Shown one piece after another: positions 45,333 through 54,405 of a stretch of DNA of 64,000 nt (position 1 is the first letter of the stretch; the number at the start of each line of letters is the position of its first letter). Both the position numbers and the translations under genes were made by a program. The notes beneath the pieces were generated by a model. That model did no database searches. It was not told the DNA's origin and was given only the letters and a program-made list of their open reading frames with translations. The stretch spans positions 102,226 through 166,225 of the forward strand of contig CP029803.1 of assembly GCA_003226295.1 (NCBI GenBank). Reading direction: 5' to 3'. Source of the DNA: Candidatus Moanabacter tarae (lineage in GTDB: Bacteria > Verrucomicrobiota > Verrucomicrobiia > Opitutales > UBA2987).

Positions 45333-47081
45333 ATGCATCGACGGGAAATACCCTATTGGAAAAGGCCTTTGCGGTGGTTGTCTTTTTGCCTATGTTCCCT
45401 CTCGGTTTGTTTGATATTCGCTTTTCTTCCAGAAGGTAAAGATACCATTCCAGAGGTTGTGGAGATCGGACACTGGACTTCCATCCTTCCGCCTTTTCTC
45501 GCGATTTTGATTGCAGTTCATTTCCGGTCTTTGGTAGCAGCGTTATCCAGTGCATTTTTGCTGGGGAGTTTCCTCTCCTTTTGGCCTAATTATACGACAG
45601 CATTGTCCCTTGGGCTAAAAACATTTATTTGGCCGAACTTCACTGAACAGTTCAGTCTTTATATATTCGCTTTCCTCTTTTCCCTCGTGGGCATGATTCA
45701 CCTTGTGTACAAAGGGGGAGGAATCCACGGAATGATTCACTTCATCAATCGCGTGGTGAAGGGCCCGCGGACAGCAAAGGCTGGAATCAGTTTAGCTGGA
45801 GTAGCCGTGTTTTTTGACGATTATTCGAATACCATCGTCGTCGGGTCGACTATGAGGGAGCTTTCAGATCAGTGGAAGATCTCCCGGGAAAAGCTGGCCT
45901 ATTTGATCGATTCCACAACTGCTCCGATTGCAGGTTTAGCACTCCTATCAACCTGGATTGCCTTTGAGGTATTCCTCTTTGATAAAGTTTCCCTCGAACT
46001 AGGTCTTGGTTTGAGTGGGTACGGAATGTTTGTGGAGATTCTTCCATCTCGTTTTTATTGCTGGGGGACTTTAGCCTTTGTCTTTTTGACTTCTGTTTTG
46101 GATCGCGATTTCGGACCCATGTACCGGGCTGAGGTTCGCGCGGTCCAAGAGGGAAAGGTAGCTAGCGAAAATGCCGTTTTTCTTGTTAGCGAGGATAGGA
46201 AGAATCTTGATCCAAATCCGAACCAACCTCAGCGGTGGTACAATGCAGTCGTACCTCTTGCTTGCGTGATCTTTGGTACGGTTAGCGGGATTCTTGTATT
46301 GGGACGCTCAAAAATCGTTGGGTCCGGAGCTTCCTTTTCATTCCTCCAACCGGAGGACTGGAGGAATGCATTTGCGATGGTGACCAATCCCAGTGTAACC
46401 CCCGGTGGTGCCATGATGGTTCTCTTTTTTGCGTCTTTAGTTGGTGGTGCTGTTGCTATTTTGATGCTTGTGGCCCAGAGAATTCTCTCTTTTTCAGCTT
46501 CCATTAAAGCTTATTTCCGAGCGCTATCTACGCTATGGATGGCCCTGTTCATTTTGGTAATGGCTTGGGGCATGAGCAAAATATGCACTGAGGGTGTCCA
46601 CACGGATACCTATCTGATATCTTTACTTGGAAATCGGGTGGAACTTGTTTTTCTTCCTCTTATTGTTTTCCTTGCTGCTTCAGGAATGGCTTTTGCTACC
46701 GGTACGAGTTTTGGAACAATGGCCATCCTTATTCCCATGATCCTGCCTCTTTCGTTTTCTATGGGTGCATTCGGATCGGAATCTCAGATTATATTCTGGC
46801 TCACAGCCGCTGCGATAATGGACGGAGCCATCTTCGGTGATCACTGTAGTCCAATCAGTGACACAACCGTACTCTCCTCAATTTCTGCTGGCTGTGACCA
46901 TATTGACCATGTTTCCACGCAGATTGGCTACGCGGTCACAACGATGATCATTGCTTCCGGGGCAGGGTATCTAGGAGTGGCCTTCGGCATGCCTATATGG
47001 TCCTACTTTATCCTATTTCCCATAATTTCCCTTTTCCTACTCTTCTCCTTTGGGAAAAGAATTCCCAGGTCTGAGGGGTGA
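45333..47081 (+). CDS. nhaC: NhaC-family Na+/H+ antiporter
   Basis: 582-residue inner-membrane antiporter with about 12 hydrophobic helices. Characteristic segments: VAVFFDDYSNTIVVGSTMRE near 150-169 with paired Asp, YLIDSTTAPIAGLALLSTWI near 189-208, ASGMAFATGTSFGTMAILIP near 450-469, and IFGDHCSPISDTTVLSSISA near 504-523. These are the ion-binding half-repeats of the NhaC/ArsB-fold group. N-terminal 25 residues form a hydrophobic stretch that could be an extra helix. Start ATG at 45333 with a weak upstream AAGG. Na+ extrusion suits a marine lifestyle. Related transporters exchange malate-lactate or arginine-ornithine, which cannot be excluded. Confidence 0.9.
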   Translation: MHRREIPYWKRPLRWLSFCLCSLSVCLIFAFLPEGKDTIPEVVEIGHWTSILPPFLAILIAVHFRSLVAALSSAFLLGSFLSFWPNYTTALSLGLKTFIWPNFTEQFSLYIFAFLFSLVGMIHLVYKGGGIHGMIHFINRVVKGPRTAKAGISLAGVAVFFDDYSNTIVVGSTMRELSDQWKISREKLAYLIDSTTAPIAGLALLSTWIAFEVFLFDKVSLELGLGLSGYGMFVEILPSRFYCWGTLAFVFLTSVLDRDFGPMYRAEVRAVQEGKVASENAVFLVSEDRKNLDPNPNQPQRWYNAVVPLACVIFGTVSGILVLGRSKIVGSGASFSFLQPEDWRNAFAMVTNPSVTPGGAMMVLFFASLVGGAVAILMLVAQRILSFSASIKAYFRALSTLWMALFILVMAWGMSKICTEGVHTDTYLISLLGNRVELVFLPLIVFLAASGMAFATGTSFGTMAILIPMILPLSFSMGAFGSESQIIFWLTAAAIMDGAIFGDHCSPISDTTVLSSISAGCDHIDHVSTQIGYAVTTMIIASGAGYLGVAFGMPIWSYFILFPIISLFLLFSFGKRIPRSEG

Positions 47082-47124
47082 ATTATTTGGAAATGGACTA
47101 GAAGTCGGTCGTCTCCACAGAATT

Positions 47125-47877
47125 CTATCGAGTGGCTCCAGGAATACGGGCACCAACAGGATTGACCTCGATCAGCTCGACTTCAAAAACTAAAAGGGAG
47201 TGGGGGGGGATATTCCCCGATCCGGATTCTCCGTAGCCAAGTTCTGGAGGGATAAAGAGAACGGCTTTCCCTGCCTCTCGTAGAAGTCGGATACCTTCCC
47301 GGAACCCCGGTATGACATTGGCAAGTGGCAAGTCAACTGGCCCTCCTTGTTGAGAGGAGCTATCAAAAATTTGCCCGTTGATGAGGCGGCCTTGATAATT
47401 GACACGCACAATATCTTCAGGGCCGGGGACCTTGCCAATCCCTTCTTCCATAATTTGGTAAACTAGGCCACTTTCGGTTTTTTCGATACCTTCTGTTTTA
47501 GCTGCTTCCTCAAGGTAGGTTTTTGCCAACTCCTTCGCTATCTGTTCTTGTTCTCTTTCGAAATCCTTTCCCTTTTCACTAAGGAGTTTGTCCACTCTTG
47601 GTGCTAGCGCCTTTTCGTCCCTTGGTGCGGGTTGTCCGTCCGCGGCTCGTTGAATACCAACAATGATCTGTTCTTTTTCCTCCTTGGTGAAATCAAAGAC
47701 AAGAGGACTTTGGGAAGCGATCATCCAGCCGATCGCCTGGAGTGTCTGGATATTGAGTTGATCGCTATCTGTTTCCTCGGAGGCCTCGTCTTGTCCAACC
47801 ACAAAGGAACCGAATGTGAGTAATGAAGTTACTACGACAGCGCAGATGTTACCTAAAAAATCTCTATATCTGATCAT
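47125..47877 (-). CDS. FKBP-type peptidyl-prolyl isomerase, exported
   Basis: 250 residues from the ATG at 47877 (MIRYRDFLGNICAVVVTSLL), which gives a proper signal peptide; an in-frame ATG at 47952 would bury it. After the signal (cleavage around VVG-QDEA) comes an alpha-helical Fkp_N dimerisation region (about 30-130). The FKBP domain follows: IVRVNYQGRLINGQIFDSS, VIPGFREGIRLLREAGKAVL, FIPPELGYGESGSGNIPPHS, and LLVFEVELIEV. The active-site aromatic and acidic positions look intact. Similar to Mip/FkpA periplasmic foldases. Convergent with the antiporter gene at 45333, 43 bp apart. Confidence 0.92.
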   Translation of the reverse strand: MIRYRDFLGNICAVVVTSLLTFGSFVVGQDEASEETDSDQLNIQTLQAIGWMIASQSPLVFDFTKEEKEQIIVGIQRAADGQPAPRDEKALAPRVDKLLSEKGKDFEREQEQIAKELAKTYLEEAAKTEGIEKTESGLVYQIMEEGIGKVPGPEDIVRVNYQGRLINGQIFDSSSQQGGPVDLPLANVIPGFREGIRLLREAGKAVLFIPPELGYGESGSGNIPPHSLLVFEVELIEVNPVGARIPGATR

Positions 47878-48107
47878 GGGATGTTGAATAATCGTAGAAT
47901 TTTGACAAGGGTCAAACCTTATGTATATGTCTAAAGGGTTCAGGAATTTCATGTTAGAGTCAATAGAAGGCTAATTCTGAAACGGCAGAATGCCTTTTCA
48001 ACTAATGATATCGACATGTTTCGGGTTCTTCGGCAGAGAACAGAATCGAATATAGGATTGGGTCCTTGGTAAGGCGATTAGAACGCAGATTAGAGTAGTG
48101 CCACAAG

Positions 48108-49031
48108 ATGATAATGAAATACCCAATAAGACAGATTTTGGCACTGCGCTGGTTGATATGGTTGATCGTATGGTTACAGGTGGGCGAAGGTTCATCGATA
48201 GAGGACGCGCTTTCTGAAGTGACAATGCGACTATTTCAGGCGGACTCCGCACCAGATGAGGAATTCAATTCTATTTTAGAGGAGGCCAGGGACCTGGGGT
48301 TGAGTAGACAGCTTCTCCTGGAGGCCCAAGTATCCCGGTATTGGAAAGCAGATGAATTTGACCGTTTGGTCGAACTGCTACCGGTATTTGAAGAGTTATT
48401 GCATGAGTGGGACCTAAAGAAGGGCAAAATATTTCGCGATCAACACGAGGTGTTAGGATACTACAATTTCTTTCGTGCGGTTGAAGCCATAAAAGAGGAT
48501 AACCTGGAAAAGCTCGAGTTCCACGCTAAAGAAAGCTACTGGAATAGTCCTGATATGGCCAGCATACTGACCATCTTGATCAAAGATCGAAGAGAAAAAG
48601 ATCGGTTGGCCAATCTTGAGTTCCCAATGGAACTAGAACTTGTTACCTCGCAGGGGGAGGAAGTCACCTTGGGTGAGCTGATCAGTGATAAAAAAGGAGC
48701 GCTTATGGAGTTTTGGGCCAGTTGGTGTGGTCCTTGTATCGCTTTGATGCCGGAGTTGGTAAGAAAGGCGGAAAAGCTTCAACCTCAAGGCTTACTCGTA
48801 GTAGGGCTTAATACAGAATCCAAGGCTATTGCGGAAGAGTTTCGGACCCAACAAGAAATTGAATTCCCCTGGCTAGTTGAGCCGCAGGGAAATCCCCTTC
48901 AGAGACTGCTTCCAGTCGATTCCCTCCCCCATGCAGTGCTAGTTAATCCGGAGGGTCAGGTTCTCTTCAATGGCCATCCCATGGATCCGACTTTGAAGGA
49001 GGTTCTCGTTCAGCTTAATCTGAATCTTTAG
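48108..49031 (+). CDS. Exported thioredoxin-like (TlpA family) protein
   Basis: 307-residue protein with an N-terminal hydrophobic segment (about 9-25) acting as signal or anchor, a helical middle domain (about 30-165, rich in Glu/Leu) and a C-terminal thioredoxin domain. Redox site ALMEFWASWCGPCIALMPEL with CGPC at 207-210. Cis-Pro in SLPHAVLVNPEGQVLFNG near 273-290. Larger than simple TlpA because of the helical domain. The domain plan (anchor, helical region, redoxin) mirrors the protein at 19303 but the active site here is canonical. Start ATG at 48108 or 48114. Divergent from the FKBP isomerase gene; both act outside the cytoplasm. Confidence 0.88.
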   Translation: MIMKYPIRQILALRWLIWLIVWLQVGEGSSIEDALSEVTMRLFQADSAPDEEFNSILEEARDLGLSRQLLLEAQVSRYWKADEFDRLVELLPVFEELLHEWDLKKGKIFRDQHEVLGYYNFFRAVEAIKEDNLEKLEFHAKESYWNSPDMASILTILIKDRREKDRLANLEFPMELELVTSQGEEVTLGELISDKKGALMEFWASWCGPCIALMPELVRKAEKLQPQGLLVVGLNTESKAIAEEFRTQQEIEFPWLVEPQGNPLQRLLPVDSLPHAVLVNPEGQVLFNGHPMDPTLKEVLVQLNLNL

Positions 49032-49653
49032 TCGCCCATTTCTTGGGAATATTTTCAATCCTGTTGGGGTGTCTATCACTAGTTTCTGAATCCAGGCCAA
49101 ATCAGGTCTTGATTAATAACCTGTTTGGGAATTCGTATCCCTTTGTCTGACTCATGCTATGTGTCCTCCTAGGTATAGGGGAGATTAGGTTATATTTTGT
49201 GCTGTTTGTCATACTCCTTATTGTGCCACGGGGGGGCTTGTTTTCATTTGAGTTCTCTAAAAGCGCTCAATTATTTCCTAAAGATTCTGGAATTATTAAG
49301 GCAGTAAAACTAAAACCGGTGTAGAAATCGGATCTCAAGGATGCTGTTTCTATTTATGGTCTAGCAAAGGACGATTGTGAGCAATAATGGGTGGTGAAAT
49401 GTAAATAGCGGCAGTAAAATGGCGAATAATAGAGAGCCTCATTACGAAGAGGTTGAATAGGATTGTGAATAAGCCAGAGTACAACTCGGAATAACTTTGA
49501 GTTGCTCCGAGTCTAGATTGTACTGACGCTTTAGAAGGATCGGATAAGGAACCCAACGCTACTTCCTGTGATCTTTCCGCGAGTTAATAGCACGAAACTT
49601 GGATAGAATTTGAAAGGAATTCAAAAAAGATAAGAAATCAACTTTGAAATCTA
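49032..49653. other. Long intergenic region before the nrdBA promoter
   Basis: About 620 bp without a convincing ORF, terminator or repeat. AT-rich stretches occur near 49180-49320. A 68-codon minus-strand frame (49350-49556) lacks coding features. The nrdBA promoter and NrdR boxes follow at once. Confidence 0.35.
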
Positions 49654-49682
49654 TTGACACTATATCTTGTGGTCCGTTTAAG
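49654..49682 (+). promoter_or_regulatory. Predicted nrdBA promoter
   Basis: Perfect -35 TTGACA at 49654-49659, 17-bp spacer, -10 TTTAAG at 49677-49682. Both NrdR boxes overlap or flank it, which supports this as the controlled promoter. Confidence 0.65.
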
Positions 49683-49704
49683 TTTTGACCACAAGATATT
49701 GTGG
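49657..49704 (+). promoter_or_regulatory. Tandem NrdR boxes
   Basis: Box 1 ACACTATATCTTGTGG (49657-49672) and box 2 CCACAAGATATTGTGG (49689-49704), both fitting the palindromic NrdR consensus acaCwATATwGtgt-type. Their spacing is 32 bp, three helical turns, as in known NrdR targets. Box 1 overlaps the -35 element and box 2 covers the likely transcription start, so NrdR bound with dATP would block transcription. The nrdR gene is not in this window. Confidence 0.85.
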
Positions 49705-49827
49705 CTGGGTTGAGCCTAGAGAGATGGATTTCCTGCCCGCCTGCAAGTAGTTAGGGATTGAAGCTATGTGTGCCTTACGGAGAGTTGTCCTTGTCGATAT
49801 ATTAGAAGGAGTGGCTAATCGCGGCTT

Positions 49828-50922
49828 TTGAAACTGAAAATGGAGTCTACTATATCAATTGGGGACCGTAAGTTCCTTCTCAATAGCGAGAAGGCGGAAG
49901 CTGCGCTTGGTGCCAAAAGGGTGATTAACGGTCGTAAGACGATGTTTTTCAACATTTTGCCGCTCAAGTATAAATGGGCTTACGAACTCTACCGTACTAT
50001 GAAGGCCAACCATTGGGAGCCCGAGGATATTCCTATGCAACGCGACTGCGAGCAATGGCGGTCGAAGGAGATTTCAGATATCGAGCGGTGGATCATAAAA
50101 ATGGGTATAGGCTATTTCTCTGGAGCTGAAGGAATAGTGGGTGATAATGTCATTCATGTAATCCGGGAACTAGTTACCGCACCAGAATTGAAGTTGGTCT
50201 TAGGGAGACATGCCCACGAAGAAAATATCCACGCCGACAGCCTTGTCTATATGATTAGCTCCCTGGGCGTCAACCCGCATGAGTGTGAGGCCATTCTTGA
50301 AGACATTGAAACGGTAAGAAAGAAGACAGAGTTTGTGACTCGCGTCTCGAGTAAGATGCGACGTGAAATCGACCTGACTGATACCCAAAATCAGCAGCAA
50401 TTGGCAAAAAATGTTTTTGTCTTTGGACAGTGCATGGAAGGCACTCAATTTTATGGCCTCTTCGGCATGATTCTTTCTCTCGCACGCCAGAATAAATTTC
50501 CCGGCATAGGTCAGATGTTCCGCTACACCCTGAGGGACGAATCTAACCACATAGAGTTGTTGCGCAATTTGCTGATGGATCTAGTGGAAGAGAACCACGG
50601 AATCTGGACTCCCGAATTTTGCGAAGAGTTGAGGGAAACGATGGCAGAGGCTGTGAAATTGGAAAAGGAGTTTATTAGTGACTGTCTCCCTATGAACGCG
50701 GTTGGGTTAAGTGCGAAGGAGTTCATGTCCTACATAGATTTTATAGCGGACCGACGTCTTGAAGGTGTAGGGTTAAAGCCAATTAATGGCAGTACTAAGA
50801 ATCCCTTTCCTTGGCTTGCTGAGCTAATGGATATTAATAAAGAACAAAATTTTTTCGAAGGCCGGGTAACCGAATATCAGAAGGCATCCGCATTAGATTC
50901 GGTTAGCGATGATGAACTCTAG
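49828..50922 (+). CDS. nrdB: Class Ic-like ribonucleotide reductase beta subunit
   Basis: 364-residue metal-cofactor subunit that generates the radical for NrdA. Open frame from TTG 49828; ATG at 49840 is a likely alternative (residue 5). Metal ligands, numbered from the TTG: Glu101 in YFSGAEGIVGDN, Glu132 and His135 in HEENIHADSL, Glu204 in CMEGTQFY, Glu238 and His241 in LRDESNHIEL. The position of the radical Tyr (four after His135) is Leu139, and the first ligand is Glu, not Asp. Both are hallmarks of the Chlamydia-type class Ic enzyme, which uses a Mn/Fe cofactor and no tyrosyl radical. Chlamydia has Phe there. First gene of the nrdB-nrdA operon, under NrdR control. Confidence 0.92.
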   Translation: MKLKMESTISIGDRKFLLNSEKAEAALGAKRVINGRKTMFFNILPLKYKWAYELYRTMKANHWEPEDIPMQRDCEQWRSKEISDIERWIIKMGIGYFSGAEGIVGDNVIHVIRELVTAPELKLVLGRHAHEENIHADSLVYMISSLGVNPHECEAILEDIETVRKKTEFVTRVSSKMRREIDLTDTQNQQQLAKNVFVFGQCMEGTQFYGLFGMILSLARQNKFPGIGQMFRYTLRDESNHIELLRNLLMDLVEENHGIWTPEFCEELRETMAEAVKLEKEFISDCLPMNAVGLSAKEFMSYIDFIADRRLEGVGLKPINGSTKNPFPWLAELMDINKEQNFFEGRVTEYQKASALDSVSDDEL

Positions 50923-51027
50923 GGCCACTATTTCACTATTTAACCGAACTTGAACCTCTGATTTAGAAGAAATATGTTCTTGAATTGCTTATTCTCCTAA
51001 CCTGGCAGTCCTCTGCCCTTGAAATCT

Positions 51028-54000
51028 ATGATCCGCCATTTCTCTCTCGAAGAAGATCTTGAGCTTAAACGATTCGCGAAAGCCCCATCAAAGGAGAAGC
51101 CGCAGTTCAACTGGAGAGAAGTTCTACTTGATGATCGTCTTGTCCAGCCGGATATCAAAGTCGAGGTCAAGGGGAATGAGAAAGAGTTCGATCTGGCAGA
51201 AGTCGCGGAAACGATAGGTAACGCTCTTACCGATCTTTTGCTATCGCGCCGAGAAGAAGAGATTTTCACGATTGAGAACCAGGAGTTCGTAGCGGAAATA
51301 TCGAAGGAGGTGGCCCGTTACTTGCAGTCTGAGAATCTCGAAGGGGTTCCTCTTAAGCTGGCAGAAGAAGAGATCTATCAATTGATCGAGAAGGCGTTGA
51401 TCCAGCGAAACGCTCACGACGTAGCGAAGAGTGTTGTCTTAAGGCGTTCGAGGGAAGGAACTAGACGTAAGGAAAATAAAGGTGTTGATTCGCTCACAGT
51501 AAGGTTGATCAGGAGAAATGGGCGAGTTGTCCCGTGGAATGTGGACAAGATTGAAATAGCGGTTCGCAAAGCTTTTTTGTCCAATAATTTCGATTCCAAC
51601 CCGGCGGTCAAAATTGCCAGTGCTGCAACTGAGCGGGTGCGTGCCTTGGGGCAATCCTTCATCCATATCGAAGACCTCCAAGATATAGTGCAGGAAGAGT
51701 TGATGCGCCAAGGTCATTATAAGGTTGCGGAGTCCTATATTCTCTACCGGTCTTATAGGGCGCGGCTTCGCGAAGAACAGGCTAAAGCACCCGAAGAGCA
51801 GGCCCGTCAGGACTCGATGGTAGTGGTTAGCACTGCCGATGGAGATACCTTTTTCTGGGACGGAATCGACCTAAAAAAGAGAATTGAGTATGCGATTATT
51901 GGTCTCGATTTATGCCTTGATAAGGACGAAATCGAGAATGAGTTACGGCGATCAATCTATTCCGAGGTCAGTCTCGAAGATTTAAAGAAGACGATAATAT
52001 TGAACGCGAAGTCCTTAATTGAAAAGGACGCTGATTTTGCCAAATTCGCGGGACGTATACTGCTTACTTACATATACGAAGAGGTCTTGGGGTGGGATAT
52101 TGCCCGAGAAGGAATAGAATCACTCAAGGAGTCGCACCGTTTGCGATTCAAAGGCTTCCTCGAGCATGCCGTCCAAATCGAACGGGTAGATGAGCGACTG
52201 CTCGATCTCGATACGGAGAAATTGGCCAATGCGATCGATCCTTCAGCTGATCTCGATTTTGATTACCTCGGGATTCAAACTCTCTACGATCGATACCTCA
52301 TTGTGGACAAGACAGGCGCGAAACCAAGGCGCATCGAGACCCCGCAGATGTTTTGGATGCGGGTATCGATGGGGCTGATGGTAATGGAGGAAAAGGAGCC
52401 CGAGGCCTGGTCTATTCGACTCTACAATCTTTATAAAAGTCGGCGATTTTGCTCATCTACACCAACTTTATTCAACAGCGGAACAAAGCATTCCCAACTC
52501 TCTTCCTGTTACCTATATAAAGTTGATGATAACATCGAATCAATTATGATTCGTGGTATCGCGGAGAACGCTTTTCTCTCTAAATGGGCCGGTGGGTTGG
52601 GGGGAAGCTGGACTGCAGTTCGGGGAACGGGAAGTTACATCAAGGGCACAAACGGAGAAAGCCAAGGGGTTATACCCTTTCTTAAGCTCCACAATGATCA
52701 ATTGGTAGCGGTCAATCAGGGGGGAAAGCGTAGAGGATCAGGGTGTGCCTATCTTGAGTCTTGGCACAATGATATTCTCGATTTTCTCGAGTTGCGACGT
52801 AACACCGGTGATGATCGTCGGCGGGCTCATGACATGAATACGGCGAATTGGATACCAGATTTATTCATGAGGCGTATGGAGAATCGTGAGGATTGGACTT
52901 TACTACATTCCAACGAGGCGCCCGAACTTCATGAACTTTACGGTAAGAAATTTGAGGAGAAATATCTTGAGTATGAGGCTAAGGCGAAACGGGGAGAGAT
53001 TGCCGGTCAATCAATTCCGGCAATTGAACTTTGGAAGAAGATGTTATCAATGCTTTTTGAAACCGGGCATCCTTGGATTACCTTTAAGGACTCCTGCAAT
53101 GTAAGAAATATGCAGGATCACGACGGGGTCATTCACAGTTCAAACCTCTGCACCGAGATCACCCTTAATACCAGTGCGGACGAGACTGCAGTTTGCAACC
53201 TTGGTTCTATTGTCATTGATACTCATATTAATGAGGAGGGTTCCCTTGATGTAGATGCCTTACGGGAGACCGCCAGAATCGCGGTACGGGTTTTGGATAA
53301 TGTGATCGATATAAATTTCTATCCTACCCAGGCTGCTCGGAACTCGAATTTACGCCATCGCCCGATTGGACTCGGAGTAATGGGTCTGCAGAATGCGCTC
53401 TACAAAAAGAATCTTTCATTCGCCTCGGAGGAAGCGTTGGAATTCAACGATGAATTAATGGAGGCAGTGGCCTATTCCGCCTTTGAAGCATCATCAGATC
53501 TGGCCAAGGAAAGAGGTGTCTATAGTAGTTATAAAGGTTCGAAATGGGAACGGGGAATTTTCCCGCAAGACACGCTCGATCTGTTGGCAGAGGAGCGGGG
53601 AATCGAAATAGAAGTTCCAAGGTCCAGCCGAATAGACTGGAACCCGCTTCGCGCAAAAGTCCGTCGCCAAGGGATGCGTAATAGTAATGTTCTGGCAATT
53701 GCTCCTACTGCTACGATTTCAAATATTATGGGTACTACACCCTGTATTGAGCCGGCTTATAAGAATATCTATGTAAAGAGTAATCTCTCGGGTGATTTCA
53801 TAGTTCTAAATCAATTCATGGTAAAAGATCTAAAGAGTAAGGATCTTTGGAATCAGGATGTTCTTGATCAGCTCAAATATTTTGATGGAGATCTTTCGTC
53901 TATTGACTTGATACCGAAGGAGATACAGGAGAAATATCTAACGGCATTTGATATTGATTACCGTTACTTTATCGACGCTGCAGCTCGCCGACAAAAATGG

Positions 54001-54291
54001 ATCGACCAATCGCAGTCGGTCAACCTGTTTCTTGGAGAACCGAATCTGAAAATACTTTCGCACATGTATCGTGCGGCTTGGCACAAAGGACTGAAGACAA
54101 CCTACTATTTACGGACGTTGGGAGCATCCAACATTGAAAAAGCGACTATCAAGGTAAAAAAGGAGACTCGAGGAGTTGTGGCTGAAACAGCTGAAAGTGA
54201 GTCGGTTGCTGAGTCGAAGGAACTGAGGGAGGCAGCTGCCTGTCGAATAGATGCTTCCATGAATGGAGAAGAGTGTGAAGCTTGCCAGTAA
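51028..54291 (+). CDS. nrdA: Ribonucleoside-diphosphate reductase alpha subunit with two N-terminal ATP-cones
   Basis: Catalytic subunit, 1087 residues from the ATG at 51028 (frame open from TTG 51019). Two tandem N-terminal ATP-cone-like regions: a divergent one (about 45-145) and a clear one starting LTVRLIRRNGRVVPWNVDKI (about 155-250), followed by the all-helical RNR domain and the barrel. Catalytic cysteines: SSCYLYKVDD near 495, NLCTEITLN near 710, AVCNLGSIV near 725; tyrosine pair in TTYYLRTLG near 1030; C-terminal redox CEAC for thioredoxin. Longer than E. coli NrdA (761) and close to chlamydial NrdA (about 1040), in keeping with the class Ic beta subunit 105 bp upstream. ATP-cones give dATP allosteric control. 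Terminator at 54341. Confidence 0.94.
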   Translation: MIRHFSLEEDLELKRFAKAPSKEKPQFNWREVLLDDRLVQPDIKVEVKGNEKEFDLAEVAETIGNALTDLLLSRREEEIFTIENQEFVAEISKEVARYLQSENLEGVPLKLAEEEIYQLIEKALIQRNAHDVAKSVVLRRSREGTRRKENKGVDSLTVRLIRRNGRVVPWNVDKIEIAVRKAFLSNNFDSNPAVKIASAATERVRALGQSFIHIEDLQDIVQEELMRQGHYKVAESYILYRSYRARLREEQAKAPEEQARQDSMVVVSTADGDTFFWDGIDLKKRIEYAIIGLDLCLDKDEIENELRRSIYSEVSLEDLKKTIILNAKSLIEKDADFAKFAGRILLTYIYEEVLGWDIAREGIESLKESHRLRFKGFLEHAVQIERVDERLLDLDTEKLANAIDPSADLDFDYLGIQTLYDRYLIVDKTGAKPRRIETPQMFWMRVSMGLMVMEEKEPEAWSIRLYNLYKSRRFCSSTPTLFNSGTKHSQLSSCYLYKVDDNIESIMIRGIAENAFLSKWAGGLGGSWTAVRGTGSYIKGTNGESQGVIPFLKLHNDQLVAVNQGGKRRGSGCAYLESWHNDILDFLELRRNTGDDRRRAHDMNTANWIPDLFMRRMENREDWTLLHSNEAPELHELYGKKFEEKYLEYEAKAKRGEIAGQSIPAIELWKKMLSMLFETGHPWITFKDSCNVRNMQDHDGVIHSSNLCTEITLNTSADETAVCNLGSIVIDTHINEEGSLDVDALRETARIAVRVLDNVIDINFYPTQAARNSNLRHRPIGLGVMGLQNALYKKNLSFASEEALEFNDELMEAVAYSAFEASSDLAKERGVYSSYKGSKWERGIFPQDTLDLLAEERGIEIEVPRSSRIDWNPLRAKVRRQGMRNSNVLAIAPTATISNIMGTTPCIEPAYKNIYVKSNLSGDFIVLNQFMVKDLKSKDLWNQDVLDQLKYFDGDLSSIDLIPKEIQEKYLTAFDIDYRYFIDAAARRQKWIDQSQSVNLFLGEPNLKILSHMYRAAWHKGLKTTYYLRTLGASNIEKATIKVKKETRGVVAETAESESVAESKELREAAACRIDASMNGEECEACQ

Positions 54292-54340
54292 AACTTTCCC
54301 CCAACGCCCACATAAATGCCCACTGTAAACCGATACGAAT

Positions 54341-54379
54341 CGGGGTAGGCCTGGTTAACCTGCCCCGGTTTTATTTTTC
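54341..54379 (+). terminator. Intrinsic terminator of nrdBA
   Basis: Stem CGGGGTAGG (54341-54349) with CCTGCCCCG (54359-54367), 9 bp with one G-T pair and a 9-base loop, followed by GTTTTATTTTTC. It lies 50 bp past the nrdA stop and before the convergent synthase gene. Confidence 0.85.
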
Positions 54380-54405
54380 TACGGAAGCTCTGCCGCAGTT
54401 TTAGG

